A stretch of 64,000 nucleotides of DNA, taken from NCBI GenBank assembly GCA_964343605.1, contig CAYFKJ010000001.1, positions 930,001 to 994,000 of the forward strand, read 5' to 3'. Positions 27,040 to 35,803 of the stretch are shown piece by piece. The stretch is from CAYFKJ01 sp964343605 (GTDB lineage Bacteria > Pseudomonadota > Alphaproteobacteria > UBA2966). Position numbers and translations under genes: made by a program. Below the pieces are notes generated by a model that was given only the letters and a program-made list of their open reading frames with translations, ran no database searches and was not told where the DNA came from. The first letter of the stretch is position 1; each line of letters opens with the position of its first letter.

Positions 27040-28380
27040 TCAGCCGTCAATTCCGGCCGGGTCCCCCACGATCACGAACGTCATCGCTTCGGGCCGCAGA
27101 AGTCGCTCCGCCACCCGCTTGATGTCCTCAATCGTCACGGCATCAATATAACCCGGCCTCTTCTCGATGTAATCAGCCCCGAGCCTGCTCACCTGAATGC
27201 CGACCAGCATGTTGGCGATCTTGGCGTTGCTGTCGAGGCGCAACGGGAAGGAACCGTTGAGGAACGTCTTGGCCCTCTGGAGTTCGTCTTCGCTAATGCC
27301 TTCCTCGGCCAGCCGCTTGATCTCGGCCTTGACCAGGTCCAGCGATTCAGCAACGCGGGCGTTGGCAGTGGCGACGCCGCCAAGGTAGATGGCGGAGTAT
27401 TCATAGGGATAGAGGTAGCTGTATACCGAATAGGCCAGCCCGCGCTTCTCCCTTACCTCCTGATAAAGCCGGGAGGTAAATCCGCCGCCGCCCAGGACGT
27501 AGTTCATGACGTAGGCCGCATAGTAATCCGGATCGTCCCGCTTGATGCCGGGCATGCCGAAAATCACGACGCTTTGCGGATTGGGTCTTCTGATGACGGT
27601 AAGCGAGCCTTCGGTAACCGGCATGATTTCGGAAATATCCACGGGTTGGGACGTCGCGGGAAGTCCGGCCAATGCGACATCGAGCAGCCGGGAAAGTTCC
27701 TTTCCGTCAATGTTTCCCACCGCGCCGATAAGAATGTTATCGCGGGCGAAGCGCCGCTTAACGAATCCCCGCAGATCGTCGGGCGTGATGGCGGCAACGC
27801 TCTCCTTCGTCCCGTTGGAGGGCCGGCCGTAGACATGGTTCGGGTAGATCTTCCTGAACCAGGCCTTGGCGGCAATCGAATTGGCGTCTTCCAGTTCATT
27901 TTCGATGTTGGTCAAAATCTGGGTGCGCACGCGTTCGACCGCCTTTTCGTCGAAACGCGGCTGCTGCAGCACCAGGCCGAGCAGCCTGAACGCCTCATCG
28001 CGGTTCTTGGTGAGGGTACGAAGACGGACGCGAAAGCGGTCCTTGTAGGCGTTGAAAGAAATGGAGATCGCCAGGTCTTCGAGGCGCTTCTGGTAAGCCA
28101 GAGAAGGCAGGTTGCCGGCACCCTCGTCCAGCGTTCCCGACACCAGGTTGGCGAGCCCCTCAAGCCCCGCCGGATCGAGCGCAGAACCGCCGTCGAAAGA
28201 CAACGTGACCGTAATGATCGGGATGGTTTCCTCGCGAACGAACCAGGTCTCGAATCCCGCAGGCGTGGTAATCCGGTCAATTTCCGTGGCAGCGGCCGGC
28301 GTAAATCCGAACGCCAGGCCGAACCAAACGGCGGAAACGAAGGTACAGAACTTGAGGGCTTTGCCGATGGACCTACTCAT
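27040..28380 (-). CDS. M16 peptidase-like protein, non-catalytic partner
   Basis: This 446-residue M16-family protein has a signal peptide (about residues 1-32). The zinc site is missing: where the active partner has HLLEH, this one has NLVSG (in GLEGLANLVSGTLDEG). The C-terminal substrate-binding signature RGLAYSVYSYL is kept. In known M16B pairs one subunit is catalytic and the other shapes the chamber, and this is most likely the latter. It lies 3 bases after the catalytic M16 gene. The likely site of action is the periplasm. Confidence 0.88.
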   Translation of the reverse strand: MSRSIGKALKFCTFVSAVWFGLAFGFTPAAATEIDRITTPAGFETWFVREETIPIITVTLSFDGGSALDPAGLEGLANLVSGTLDEGAGNLPSLAYQKRLEDLAISISFNAYKDRFRVRLRTLTKNRDEAFRLLGLVLQQPRFDEKAVERVRTQILTNIENELEDANSIAAKAWFRKIYPNHVYGRPSNGTKESVAAITPDDLRGFVKRRFARDNILIGAVGNIDGKELSRLLDVALAGLPATSQPVDISEIMPVTEGSLTVIRRPNPQSVVIFGMPGIKRDDPDYYAAYVMNYVLGGGGFTSRLYQEVREKRGLAYSVYSYLYPYEYSAIYLGGVATANARVAESLDLVKAEIKRLAEEGISEDELQRAKTFLNGSFPLRLDSNAKIANMLVGIQVSRLGADYIEKRPGYIDAVTIEDIKRVAERLLRPEAMTFVIVGDPAGIDG

Positions 28381-28383
28381 CGT

Positions 28384-29760
28384 CTATCCCTCCTTGCCCG
28401 GCAGCAGCAACCCTGTCACCGATCTTCGCATATCGAGGACGTGCTTGGCGGCGGCCAGAACCTGCTCCGCTGTGACGGCTTCAACGCGTTGCGGCCAGTT
28501 CTCGACGTCTTCGGCCGAGAGTCCGATGACCAACGCCCGGCCGAAGATGCGCGCGGTTCGCGTGACGCTGTCCCGGGCGTAGATGGCGGCGGCGGTCATG
28601 CCCGCCTTGGCCCGGATCATTTCTTCTTCCGTTACGCCTCCCGCCAGTAATTTTGCGATGGTGGCGTTGACGGCGGCTTCGAGCGTCGGCAGGTCGCCGC
28701 CCGGACGGGGTTGGGCGTACAACCCGAAACGGGCGAGATCAACGGAATCACCGGCGTACCAGGCGCCCGCAGAGGCGGCAATTTTCTGTTCGACCACGAG
28801 ATCCTGATAGAGCCGGCTTGTCGTGCCTCCGCCGAGAATATTCGCCAGCAGATCAAGCGGCAGTGAATGCTTGGTTTCCCCCGACATCACACTGGGCGCC
28901 GTGTAGATGCGGCGCCAGGCCGGTTGGCGCACACGGTCGTCACGCAATTCGACCCGACGCGCGGCGATTTGTGGCGGCTCGGTCGGACGGTTGCGCGTCG
29001 CCTTCCCGGAAGCCGGAATGACGCCGTAGTATTTTTCAGCCAACTCCCGCACATCTGCCGTTCGGACATCGCCCGCCACGATCAGGATAGCGTTATCGGG
29101 GGCATAGTAACGGCGGTAGAATTCCAAGGCGTCGGCGCGGTTGAGCTGGTTAATTTCGTGGGCCCAGCCGATGACCGGAATGCGGTAGGGCAGGGCCAGG
29201 AACTGGGCGGCCGCAACATGCTCGGACAACAATGCCGAGGGCTCGTTCTCCGTCCGCGAACGCCGCTCCTCCAAGACCACTTCGCGCTCGGTGGCGACGT
29301 CTTCCTCGGACAGCGTGAGATTGGTCATGCGATCCGCTTCGAGCCGCATCACGGCCTCCAAGCGGTCGGCCGCCAGCGTTTGAAAGTAGCCGGTGAAATC
29401 ATGCGAGGTGAAGGCGTTTTCCCGTCCGCCGTTTGCCGCGACGGTCTGCGAAAACACCTTTCCTGGCGCCATCTTCGTGCCCTTGAACATCAGATGTTCC
29501 AGGAGATGCGCGATCCCCGATTTGCCAACCGGTTCATCCGCCGCGCCGACCTTGTACCACACCATCTGGGTTACGACCGGCGCCCGGTGATCCTCGATCA
29601 CCACGACCTGCATGCCGTTGTCGAGGGTGAACAGATTGGGATTGAAGAGCCCCGCTTTCGCGGGCAGTGCCCCAAACGCCAGCACAGCCAACAAGATGGC
29701 AGCCCTCGCCGTCCGTCGCGTCCAAAACAGATGAAGGTATTTCACGATCTTCTCCGCCAA
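28384..29760 (-). CDS. M16 family zinc peptidase, catalytic
   Basis: This 458-residue protein has an N-terminal signal peptide (about residues 15-35) and the inverted zinc motif HLLEH (in SGIAHLLEHLMFKGT). The downstream acidic zinc ligand lies about 75 residues later, in the stretch EEDVATEREVVLEE. The family cleaves small unfolded peptides in a clamshell chamber. The adjacent non-catalytic homologue suggests an exported heterodimer. The following 5' region contains no other gene for 138 bases. Confidence 0.92.
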   Translation of the reverse strand: MAEKIVKYLHLFWTRRTARAAILLAVLAFGALPAKAGLFNPNLFTLDNGMQVVVIEDHRAPVVTQMVWYKVGAADEPVGKSGIAHLLEHLMFKGTKMAPGKVFSQTVAANGGRENAFTSHDFTGYFQTLAADRLEAVMRLEADRMTNLTLSEEDVATEREVVLEERRSRTENEPSALLSEHVAAAQFLALPYRIPVIGWAHEINQLNRADALEFYRRYYAPDNAILIVAGDVRTADVRELAEKYYGVIPASGKATRNRPTEPPQIAARRVELRDDRVRQPAWRRIYTAPSVMSGETKHSLPLDLLANILGGGTTSRLYQDLVVEQKIAASAGAWYAGDSVDLARFGLYAQPRPGGDLPTLEAAVNATIAKLLAGGVTEEEMIRAKAGMTAAAIYARDSVTRTARIFGRALVIGLSAEDVENWPQRVEAVTAEQVLAAAKHVLDMRRSVTGLLLPGKEG

Positions 29761-29898
29761 TGATGGTTTCAGCCGCCTTTATGGCGGCGGGAAATGGCAA
29801 AAATATGGCTCCTCGGCAATGGGGCGCAAGCGAATTGCCTTCAATCTAACGTGAGTGGAAGCCGGCTGCACAGTGTACGGCGGCGTAAGATCCGAGCG

Positions 29899-30534
29899 TT
29901 AGAATAGTCCTTCTAGGAGGGTCTGTTTCTTGCGGCGAATGACGGGAACCTGCGCGTCGCTCGCGGGCTTGCCTTCGGCAGCAATTTTCTTCAGACGCTC
30001 CGCTTCCTTGCCGGCATTGATGGTCGTGCCGTCCAGATCGGGATTGGTGCGCCAGAACATGAGCTTATCGGCGAAGGTTTCGCCCTTCTCGCTGACCGCC
30101 GTGGTCTCTTGGCGAATGATGCGCCTGATGTCGGACTGCGACGGATCGGCGCCCGCGTGGCTGAGCATGGCGACTTCACCGGCGCTTTTTGGCGAATTGG
30201 ACCGCGACGCATCCGCCAACGCCGCTTGCGCCCGGCTTGAGGCGGAACCCGGTTGACCGGTCTGTTTCTTCTTCGTGCCGAAGACCGCGGAACGGGCTTC
30301 CTTGCCCGGACTCAGTCCGGCGGGACGGGGCGCCCCCGGTTGCGGCGGCCGCAAGTTGTAATTGGGCGGGATGATCAGTGGCGCCTTGGTGACGACGGAG
30401 AATTCGTCCGGCGCTTTCTTGTTCAGGCCGAGCGTTTCCTTGACGTTGGCGCAACCGCCCAAGACCAGCACTGCCGCAATGCCGAAGGCAAATACTGATG
30501 GCGCAAACCGCCGGGACGAGGGTGCATTTCTCAT
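29899..30534 (-). CDS. DUF3035 lipoprotein
   Basis: This 211-residue lipoprotein has a signal peptide ending in the lipobox LVLGGC, with Cys28 as the predicted lipidated residue. The following region (PDEFSVVTKAPLIIPPNYNLRPP) is the DUF3035 core, which I know mainly from alphaproteobacteria. It resembles BamF/Pal-linked outer-membrane assembly lipoproteins, but no function is established here. It directly follows lspA, the lipoprotein signal peptidase gene (3-base gap), so it is encoded next to its likely processing enzyme. Confidence 0.88.
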   Translation of the reverse strand: MRNAPSSRRFAPSVFAFGIAAVLVLGGCANVKETLGLNKKAPDEFSVVTKAPLIIPPNYNLRPPQPGAPRPAGLSPGKEARSAVFGTKKKQTGQPGSASSRAQAALADASRSNSPKSAGEVAMLSHAGADPSQSDIRRIIRQETTAVSEKGETFADKLMFWRTNPDLDGTTINAGKEAERLKKIAAEGKPASDAQVPVIRRKKQTLLEGLF

Positions 30535-30537
30535 AGG

Positions 30538-31011
30538 CTATTTTGTATCGCGTCCGCGCCCGGCGAACAAGCCGTCGAAGACCAAAATGGCGGCGCCGAC
30601 GACAATTGCGGCGTCGGCGACGTTGAACGCCGGCCAGTGCCAGCCGGCCACGTGGGCGTCAAAGAAATCGGCGACCCGGCCCCACATGACGCGGTCGATG
30701 ACGTTGCCGAAAGCGCCGCCGATTACCAGACCCAAGGCGCCGGCCACCCATTTGTTTTCGGCCTTTACCAGCCAACGCACCAAAACGCCGATAATGACCA
30801 GCGCCAATCCCGACAACAGCCAGGGTGCCCAAGCGCTGCCGCTTTGGAACATGCCGAAGCTTACGCCCGGATTCCAGACCATGACCAGATTGAAGAACGG
30901 CAGGAGTTCCAGGCGCCCGCCTGCCTCCGCCATGAGATCCATGAGCCACCATTTTGACACCCGGTCGAGGCCGCAGACAGCGACGGCCACAACCAGACCC
31001 TGGCGCAGCAT
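30538..31011 (-). CDS. lspA: Lipoprotein signal peptidase II
   Basis: This 157-residue inner-membrane aspartyl protease with four hydrophobic segments removes signal peptides from prolipoproteins. The two catalytic Asp residues lie in GGAFGNVIDRV and FNVADAAIVVG. NPGVSFGMF is the other conserved loop. The start codon shares one base with the ileS stop; ileS-lspA is a common gene order. Confidence 0.95.
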   Translation of the reverse strand: MLRQGLVVAVAVCGLDRVSKWWLMDLMAEAGGRLELLPFFNLVMVWNPGVSFGMFQSGSAWAPWLLSGLALVIIGVLVRWLVKAENKWVAGALGLVIGGAFGNVIDRVMWGRVADFFDAHVAGWHWPAFNVADAAIVVGAAILVFDGLFAGRGRDTK

Positions 31012-33863
31012 TAGGCTTTTGCCGCGGCGGCGTTGGCGCCCGCCGAACGTTCGATCACGTCTGCACAGCGATGGCAGAGGTCGTCATGGTCTTTGCCGAC
31101 CTCCGGCAGGACCATCCAGCAACGCTGGCATTTCTCACCTTCGGCATTGACCGGCTTGACCGCGACCCCGGCGACGTCTTCAAGGGTGAACGCATCGTCC
31201 GGCGCCGCGCCCGCCACCAATTCAACGCCCGAGGTGATGGCGATCTCCGCCAGATCGACGCCGTCCAAGGCGCCGGCGTTTTCGTCCGAAAGGTAGACTT
31301 CCGGCCATGCCTGGAGGCTGGAGCCGATCCGCTTTTCCCGGCGTTCGATTTCGAGCGCCCCGGTCACGACGCGCCGGATATCGCGGATGCGGGCCCATTT
31401 GGCTGCCAGTTCATCGTCACGCCAGGCGGCCGGTACGTCCGGGAAAAGACGCAGGTGGACACTGCCGGTCTCATCCGGATAACGGCTGCGCCAGACCTCT
31501 TCCATGGAGAAGGCCAGGATGGGGGCGAACCAGGCCGTGAGGCAGGAGAAGACCTCATTGACAACCGTTCGGGCGGCGCGACGCCGCAGGCTGTCCGCAC
31601 CATCGCAATAGAGCACGTCCTTGCGGATATCGAAGTAGAAGGCCGAAAGTTCAACAGTGCAGAAATTGTAAAGCGCCACGAACAGTCCGTGGAAATCGAA
31701 ATCGTCGCAGCCCTTGCGAACGACGCCGTCCAATTCGGCCAGGCGATGCAATACCCACCGCTCCAGTTCCGGCATTTCCGAGAAGTCGAGCTTTTCGGCC
31801 GGGTCGAATCCCTGCAGGTTGCCGAGCATGAAGCGGAAGGTGTTGCGCAGCCGCCGGTAGCCGTCGACCTGGCCCTTGATGATTTCCGGGCCGATCCTGA
31901 GATCTTCCGAATAATCCGAAGCGACGACCCAAAGCCTCAGGATGTCGGCGCCGTACTGGTCGATAACTTCCTGCGGTTCCACCGTGTTGCCCAGCGACTT
32001 CGACATCTTGTGGCCGTTGCCGTCCAGGAGGAAGCCGTGCGTCAGGACCGCATCGTATGGCGCCCGGCCGCGGGTACCGCAACTTTCCAGCAGCGAGGAG
32101 TGGAACCAGCCGCGGTGTTGGTCGGAACCCTCGAGATAGAGCGAAGCCGGCCACTGCAGATCGTCCCGGGATTCCAACACGTAGGTGTGGGTCGAGCCTG
32201 AATCGAACCAGACGTCGAGGATGTCCTCGACCTTTTCGAAATCGTCCGAATTGTAGTCGTTGCCGAGGAAGCGATCGTCGGCGGACGAGAACCAGGCGTC
32301 CGCCCCCTCGGCCTCGATGGCATTGGCGATGCGTTCGTTGACGGTCGCATCGCGCAGGGGTTCGCCGGTTTCCTTGGACACGTACACAGTGATCGGCACG
32401 CCCCAGGCCCGCTGGCGTGAAACCAGCCAGTCCGGCCGGTTGGCGATCATGCCGTGCAGCCGCGCCTGGCCCGAGTGCGGCACGAAGCGTGTCGCTTCGA
32501 TGGCGGCGACGGCTGTATCCCGCAGGCCCGCTTCGGTCATCGAGATGAACCACTGCGGCGCATTGCGGAAGATCAATGGTGCCTTGGAGCGCCAGGAATG
32601 CGGATAGGAGTGAACCAACGTGCCGCGCGCCAGCAGCGCACCGGCCTCGGCCAGCGCCTCGCACACCGGATCATGGGCCTTGTAGACGTGAACGCCGGCG
32701 AATTTCGGCACGTGGTCGTAGTAGGTGCCGTCCTCTCCCACCGTTTGCGGCACTTCAACGCCGTGGGCCGTGCCGAGCTCGAAATCGTCGGCGCCGTGGC
32801 CCGGGGCGATGTGGACAACACCCGTTCCCTGTTCGGTGGTGACGAAGTCGCCGGGCAACATGCGCACATCGAAATCATAGCCCTCGCCGCGCCAGGGATG
32901 GGCCAGCAAGGTATCGTCGAACGCCGATGCATCAACGTCGGCGACGGGCGTCAGCTTTTCAATGCCGGCGTCCTCGGCCACCTGATCCGCCAGCTCCGCC
33001 GCCAGCACAAGCGTTTCGCCCGGCTTGGCCAGGCTTTCCTCGGCCACGTCATCGACGCGATAGACCTTGTACTCGATGTCGGCGCCATAGCCGCAGGCCC
33101 GGTTGCCGGGCATGGTCCAGGGCGTCGTCGTCCAGATCACGACGCTGGCACCCTCAAGCTCGGGCGCGCCCGGCTTGACGACCGGAAATCGCACCCAGAT
33201 GGTGTGCGAGGTATGGTCGTGGTATTCGATTTCCGCTTCGGCCAGCGAGGTTTTCTCGACCACCGACCACATCACCGCCTTAGCGCCCTTGTAGAGACTG
33301 CCGTCCATCAGGAACTTCTGTAGTTCACGGACGATCTGCGCTTCGGCGGCAAAGGACATGGTGGTGTAGGGATTGTCCCAATCCCCGATCACGCCGAGGC
33401 GCTTGAATTCCGTGCGCTGGACGTCGATCCAGTGATCAGCGAACTCACGGCATTCCTTGCGGAATTCGTCGATCGGCACCTCGTCCTTGTTCTTCCCGGC
33501 GTCACGGTACTTCTTTTCGATCTGCCACTCGATGGGCAGGCCGTGGCAATCCCAGCCCGGCACATAATTGGCGTCGCGCCCCATCATCTGCTGGGAGCGG
33601 TTGATCACGTCCTTCAGGATCTTGTTCAACGCATGGCCCATATGCAGATGGCCGTTGGCGTAGGGCGGGCCGTCATGCAGGATGAACTTCTCGCGGCCCT
33701 TGGAATCCTCGCGCTGGCGGGCGTAAAGATCGATCTCCTCCCAGTGGGCCAGGATATCGGGTTCCTTCTTGGGCAATCCCGCCTTCATGGGAAAGTCGGT
33801 ACGGGGCAGGAAGACCGTCGATTTGTAGTCCGGTTTGCTGTTTTCGTCGGTGGGCGCAGACAT
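31011..33863 (-). CDS. ileS: Isoleucyl-tRNA synthetase
   Basis: This 950-residue class I synthetase charges tRNA-Ile. The HIGH motif is HMGH at residues 74-77, and KMSKS is intact in GHKMSKSLGN. The editing domain lies between them, with TTPWTMPGNRA. The C-terminal zinc finger has two CxxC pairs (CQRC and CHRC). Length and domain order are those of bacterial IleRS. No T-box leader is visible in the upstream 233 bases. Confidence 0.97.
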   Translation of the reverse strand: MSAPTDENSKPDYKSTVFLPRTDFPMKAGLPKKEPDILAHWEEIDLYARQREDSKGREKFILHDGPPYANGHLHMGHALNKILKDVINRSQQMMGRDANYVPGWDCHGLPIEWQIEKKYRDAGKNKDEVPIDEFRKECREFADHWIDVQRTEFKRLGVIGDWDNPYTTMSFAAEAQIVRELQKFLMDGSLYKGAKAVMWSVVEKTSLAEAEIEYHDHTSHTIWVRFPVVKPGAPELEGASVVIWTTTPWTMPGNRACGYGADIEYKVYRVDDVAEESLAKPGETLVLAAELADQVAEDAGIEKLTPVADVDASAFDDTLLAHPWRGEGYDFDVRMLPGDFVTTEQGTGVVHIAPGHGADDFELGTAHGVEVPQTVGEDGTYYDHVPKFAGVHVYKAHDPVCEALAEAGALLARGTLVHSYPHSWRSKAPLIFRNAPQWFISMTEAGLRDTAVAAIEATRFVPHSGQARLHGMIANRPDWLVSRQRAWGVPITVYVSKETGEPLRDATVNERIANAIEAEGADAWFSSADDRFLGNDYNSDDFEKVEDILDVWFDSGSTHTYVLESRDDLQWPASLYLEGSDQHRGWFHSSLLESCGTRGRAPYDAVLTHGFLLDGNGHKMSKSLGNTVEPQEVIDQYGADILRLWVVASDYSEDLRIGPEIIKGQVDGYRRLRNTFRFMLGNLQGFDPAEKLDFSEMPELERWVLHRLAELDGVVRKGCDDFDFHGLFVALYNFCTVELSAFYFDIRKDVLYCDGADSLRRRAARTVVNEVFSCLTAWFAPILAFSMEEVWRSRYPDETGSVHLRLFPDVPAAWRDDELAAKWARIRDIRRVVTGALEIERREKRIGSSLQAWPEVYLSDENAGALDGVDLAEIAITSGVELVAGAAPDDAFTLEDVAGVAVKPVNAEGEKCQRCWMVLPEVGKDHDDLCHRCADVIERSAGANAAAAKA

Positions 33864-33978
33864 AATGGATAGAGCCTATTCGATGGTATCGCCCGTGTCG
33901 CACGGATTGTGGCCAGGCGCTTTAACTGATCTTTGAAGAAAGGCCGCCGCCGTCGGCGGGGCGCAAACGCGTATCGTT

Positions 33979-34002
33979 CCCGGCCTTTAGGGCAAGGCCG
34001 GG
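33979..34002. other. GC-rich hairpin in the ribF-ileS gap
   Basis: CCCGGCCTT (33979-33987) pairs perfectly with AAGGCCGGG (33994-34002) across a 6-base loop. It lies in the 233-base gap downstream of ribF and upstream of ileS. There is no T-run on either side, so it is not a classic terminator. It may be an mRNA stability hairpin. I see nothing else in the gap. Confidence 0.4.
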
Positions 34003-34096
34003 CCCGTAATTCGTATCGTCCGGGCCGGGTTCTGGGGCGCCTTTTGCATATCCATCGCGGGGTTGTAACAAGTTGGGCTCTGGCTGTCGAGACGCT

Positions 34097-35134
34097 TCAA
34101 CGCGAGGCATCCTCGGGCGCCGACAGCACGCCTTTGGGCCGGGCCGCCGCCGCAAGCGCCGCGCGGGCGGCCTTGGTGTCGGCGGCGATTTGCGCTGTCA
34201 GCTCCTCAAGGCCGTTGAATTTCCGCTCCGGCCGGATGTGTTCGACCAGCGCCACCCTGAGTTGACGGCCGTAAATATCACCGTCGAAGTCAAGAAAATG
34301 CACCTCCAGGAGTTCCTGTTCGCCGTCCCGGATCGTCGGCCGGCGGCCCAGGTTGGCGACGCCCTCACGCCAGTCGAGCGCTGCATCGCCCGCCCCGGCG
34401 TCGGCCTGTTCGTCACCCAACACGGCAACCCGCACCGCATAGACGCCGAAGGCCGGGCGCAAATATTCCTCCAACGCCACGTTTGCGGTGGGAAAGCCGA
34501 GCTGGCGCCCCCGTTTGTCGCCATGGATCACCCGGCCGTCGATTTCCCACCAGTGGCCGAGATGCTGTGCCGCCTCCTTGGGACGGCCCTGCTGCAAGTG
34601 CTCGCGAATGGCGCTGGAGGCATAGATCTCTCCGGCGCCGCCGTCATCCGTCTTGTGGCGCATCGCCGGCACCTGGGTAAAGCCAAATCCCGCCTCGGCG
34701 GCGGTACGGCGCAGCAGACCGGCATCGCCGCCCCGGTCTTTGCCGAAGACGAAATCATAGCCGGTGACGACATGGCGCGCGGCCAGCCCCCTCACCAGCA
34801 CCTCGTCAATGAACTCCTCGCCCGACTTATCGGCGAAGGCGCGGTCGAAATGCACGGCCACCATCAAATCCACGCCCAGCGTCGTGAGCTGTATGGCTTT
34901 GGCGCGGAACGGAGTCAGGCGGAACGGCGGCTGGTCGGGGCGAAACAGGACACGGGGGTGGGGCTCAAACGTCAGCACCGCCAATGGCGCGCCGAGGGCC
35001 TTGGCCAGCATTGCCGCCTCGCCGATAACCGCCCGATGACCCAAGTGGACGCCGTCGAAATTGCCGACCGCGACCACGGCCCCTTGAAGGTCCGCCGGGA
35101 CATCCTCGTAGTGACGCAACACCCGCATAGTCAT
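34097..35134 (-). CDS. ribF: Bifunctional riboflavin kinase/FAD synthetase
   Basis: This 345-residue protein makes FMN and then FAD from riboflavin. The N-terminal nucleotidyltransferase domain has VAVGNFDGVHLGH and TGYDFVFGKDRGG, and the C-terminal flavokinase domain has RGRQLGFPTANV. The start is the ATG at 35134, or a second one at 35128. FAD supply fits the many flavoenzymes nearby, although this is a housekeeping gene. Confidence 0.95.
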   Translation of the reverse strand: MTMRVLRHYEDVPADLQGAVVAVGNFDGVHLGHRAVIGEAAMLAKALGAPLAVLTFEPHPRVLFRPDQPPFRLTPFRAKAIQLTTLGVDLMVAVHFDRAFADKSGEEFIDEVLVRGLAARHVVTGYDFVFGKDRGGDAGLLRRTAAEAGFGFTQVPAMRHKTDDGGAGEIYASSAIREHLQQGRPKEAAQHLGHWWEIDGRVIHGDKRGRQLGFPTANVALEEYLRPAFGVYAVRVAVLGDEQADAGAGDAALDWREGVANLGRRPTIRDGEQELLEVHFLDFDGDIYGRQLRVALVEHIRPERKFNGLEELTAQIAADTKAARAALAAAARPKGVLSAPEDASR

Positions 35135-35175
35135 ATCGTCCGGACTCGCAAATTGAATTTTGCCGGGGTCGCGGC

Positions 35176-35604
35176 TTAGTCCTTGCTCGGCACCATGACC
35201 AAGGCGTCGCCGCCGATCACCATGGTATCACCGACGTAGCATTCGGTCTTGAGCTTGGCCCGCTTTTTCTCGGGTACCAGTTCCGTCACGCTGACCCGCG
35301 TCTCCACGGTATCGCCGGGCCTTACCGGTGCCAGAAAACGGGTGTTTTGCGACATGTAGACGCAGCCGGGACCGGGCATTTTGGTGCCGATGATCGCCGA
35401 GATGAAGCCGACACTGAGGATGCCGTGGGCGATACAGCCTTTGAACGGCGTTCCGGCGGCAAACGCGGGATCGAGATGCAGGGGATTGTTGTCGCCCGAA
35501 ACGTCGGCGAACTTGGCGATATCGTCCTCCGTCACCGTTTTCGTGAAGGTTTCGGCCATGCCGACCGACAGATCCTCAAAAAAGTAGCCGTGGATTTGCG
35601 TCAT
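35176..35604 (-). CDS. MaoC family (R)-hydratase
   Basis: This 142-residue hot-dog-fold protein has the hydratase-2 active-site stretch DNNPLHLDPAFAAGTPFKGCIAHG (Asp and His catalytic). It should hydrate trans-2-enoyl-CoA to (R)-3-hydroxyacyl-CoA, as PhaJ-type enzymes do. The size suits a single-domain homodimer. It is 41 bases upstream of ribF on the same strand. Confidence 0.9.
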   Translation of the reverse strand: MTQIHGYFFEDLSVGMAETFTKTVTEDDIAKFADVSGDNNPLHLDPAFAAGTPFKGCIAHGILSVGFISAIIGTKMPGPGCVYMSQNTRFLAPVRPGDTVETRVSVTELVPEKKRAKLKTECYVGDTMVIGGDALVMVPSKD

Positions 35605-35803
35605 CAGGTGTTCCTATGCGGGGGAAGAGGAGCGATTGCTGGGGAATTGTGCGGCGCAATATAGTAGAACCCCCCAAGCCCGGCAACCTAGGGGGATCAG
35701 GCGACATTGACGGCCCTGAGAGGGCACCGGTATCATGTGCCGCCCGCACGTCGATGAAAGCCCCTCACCGGCGAATGGCGGACTAGAGGTATTTTCGAAC
35801 CAA

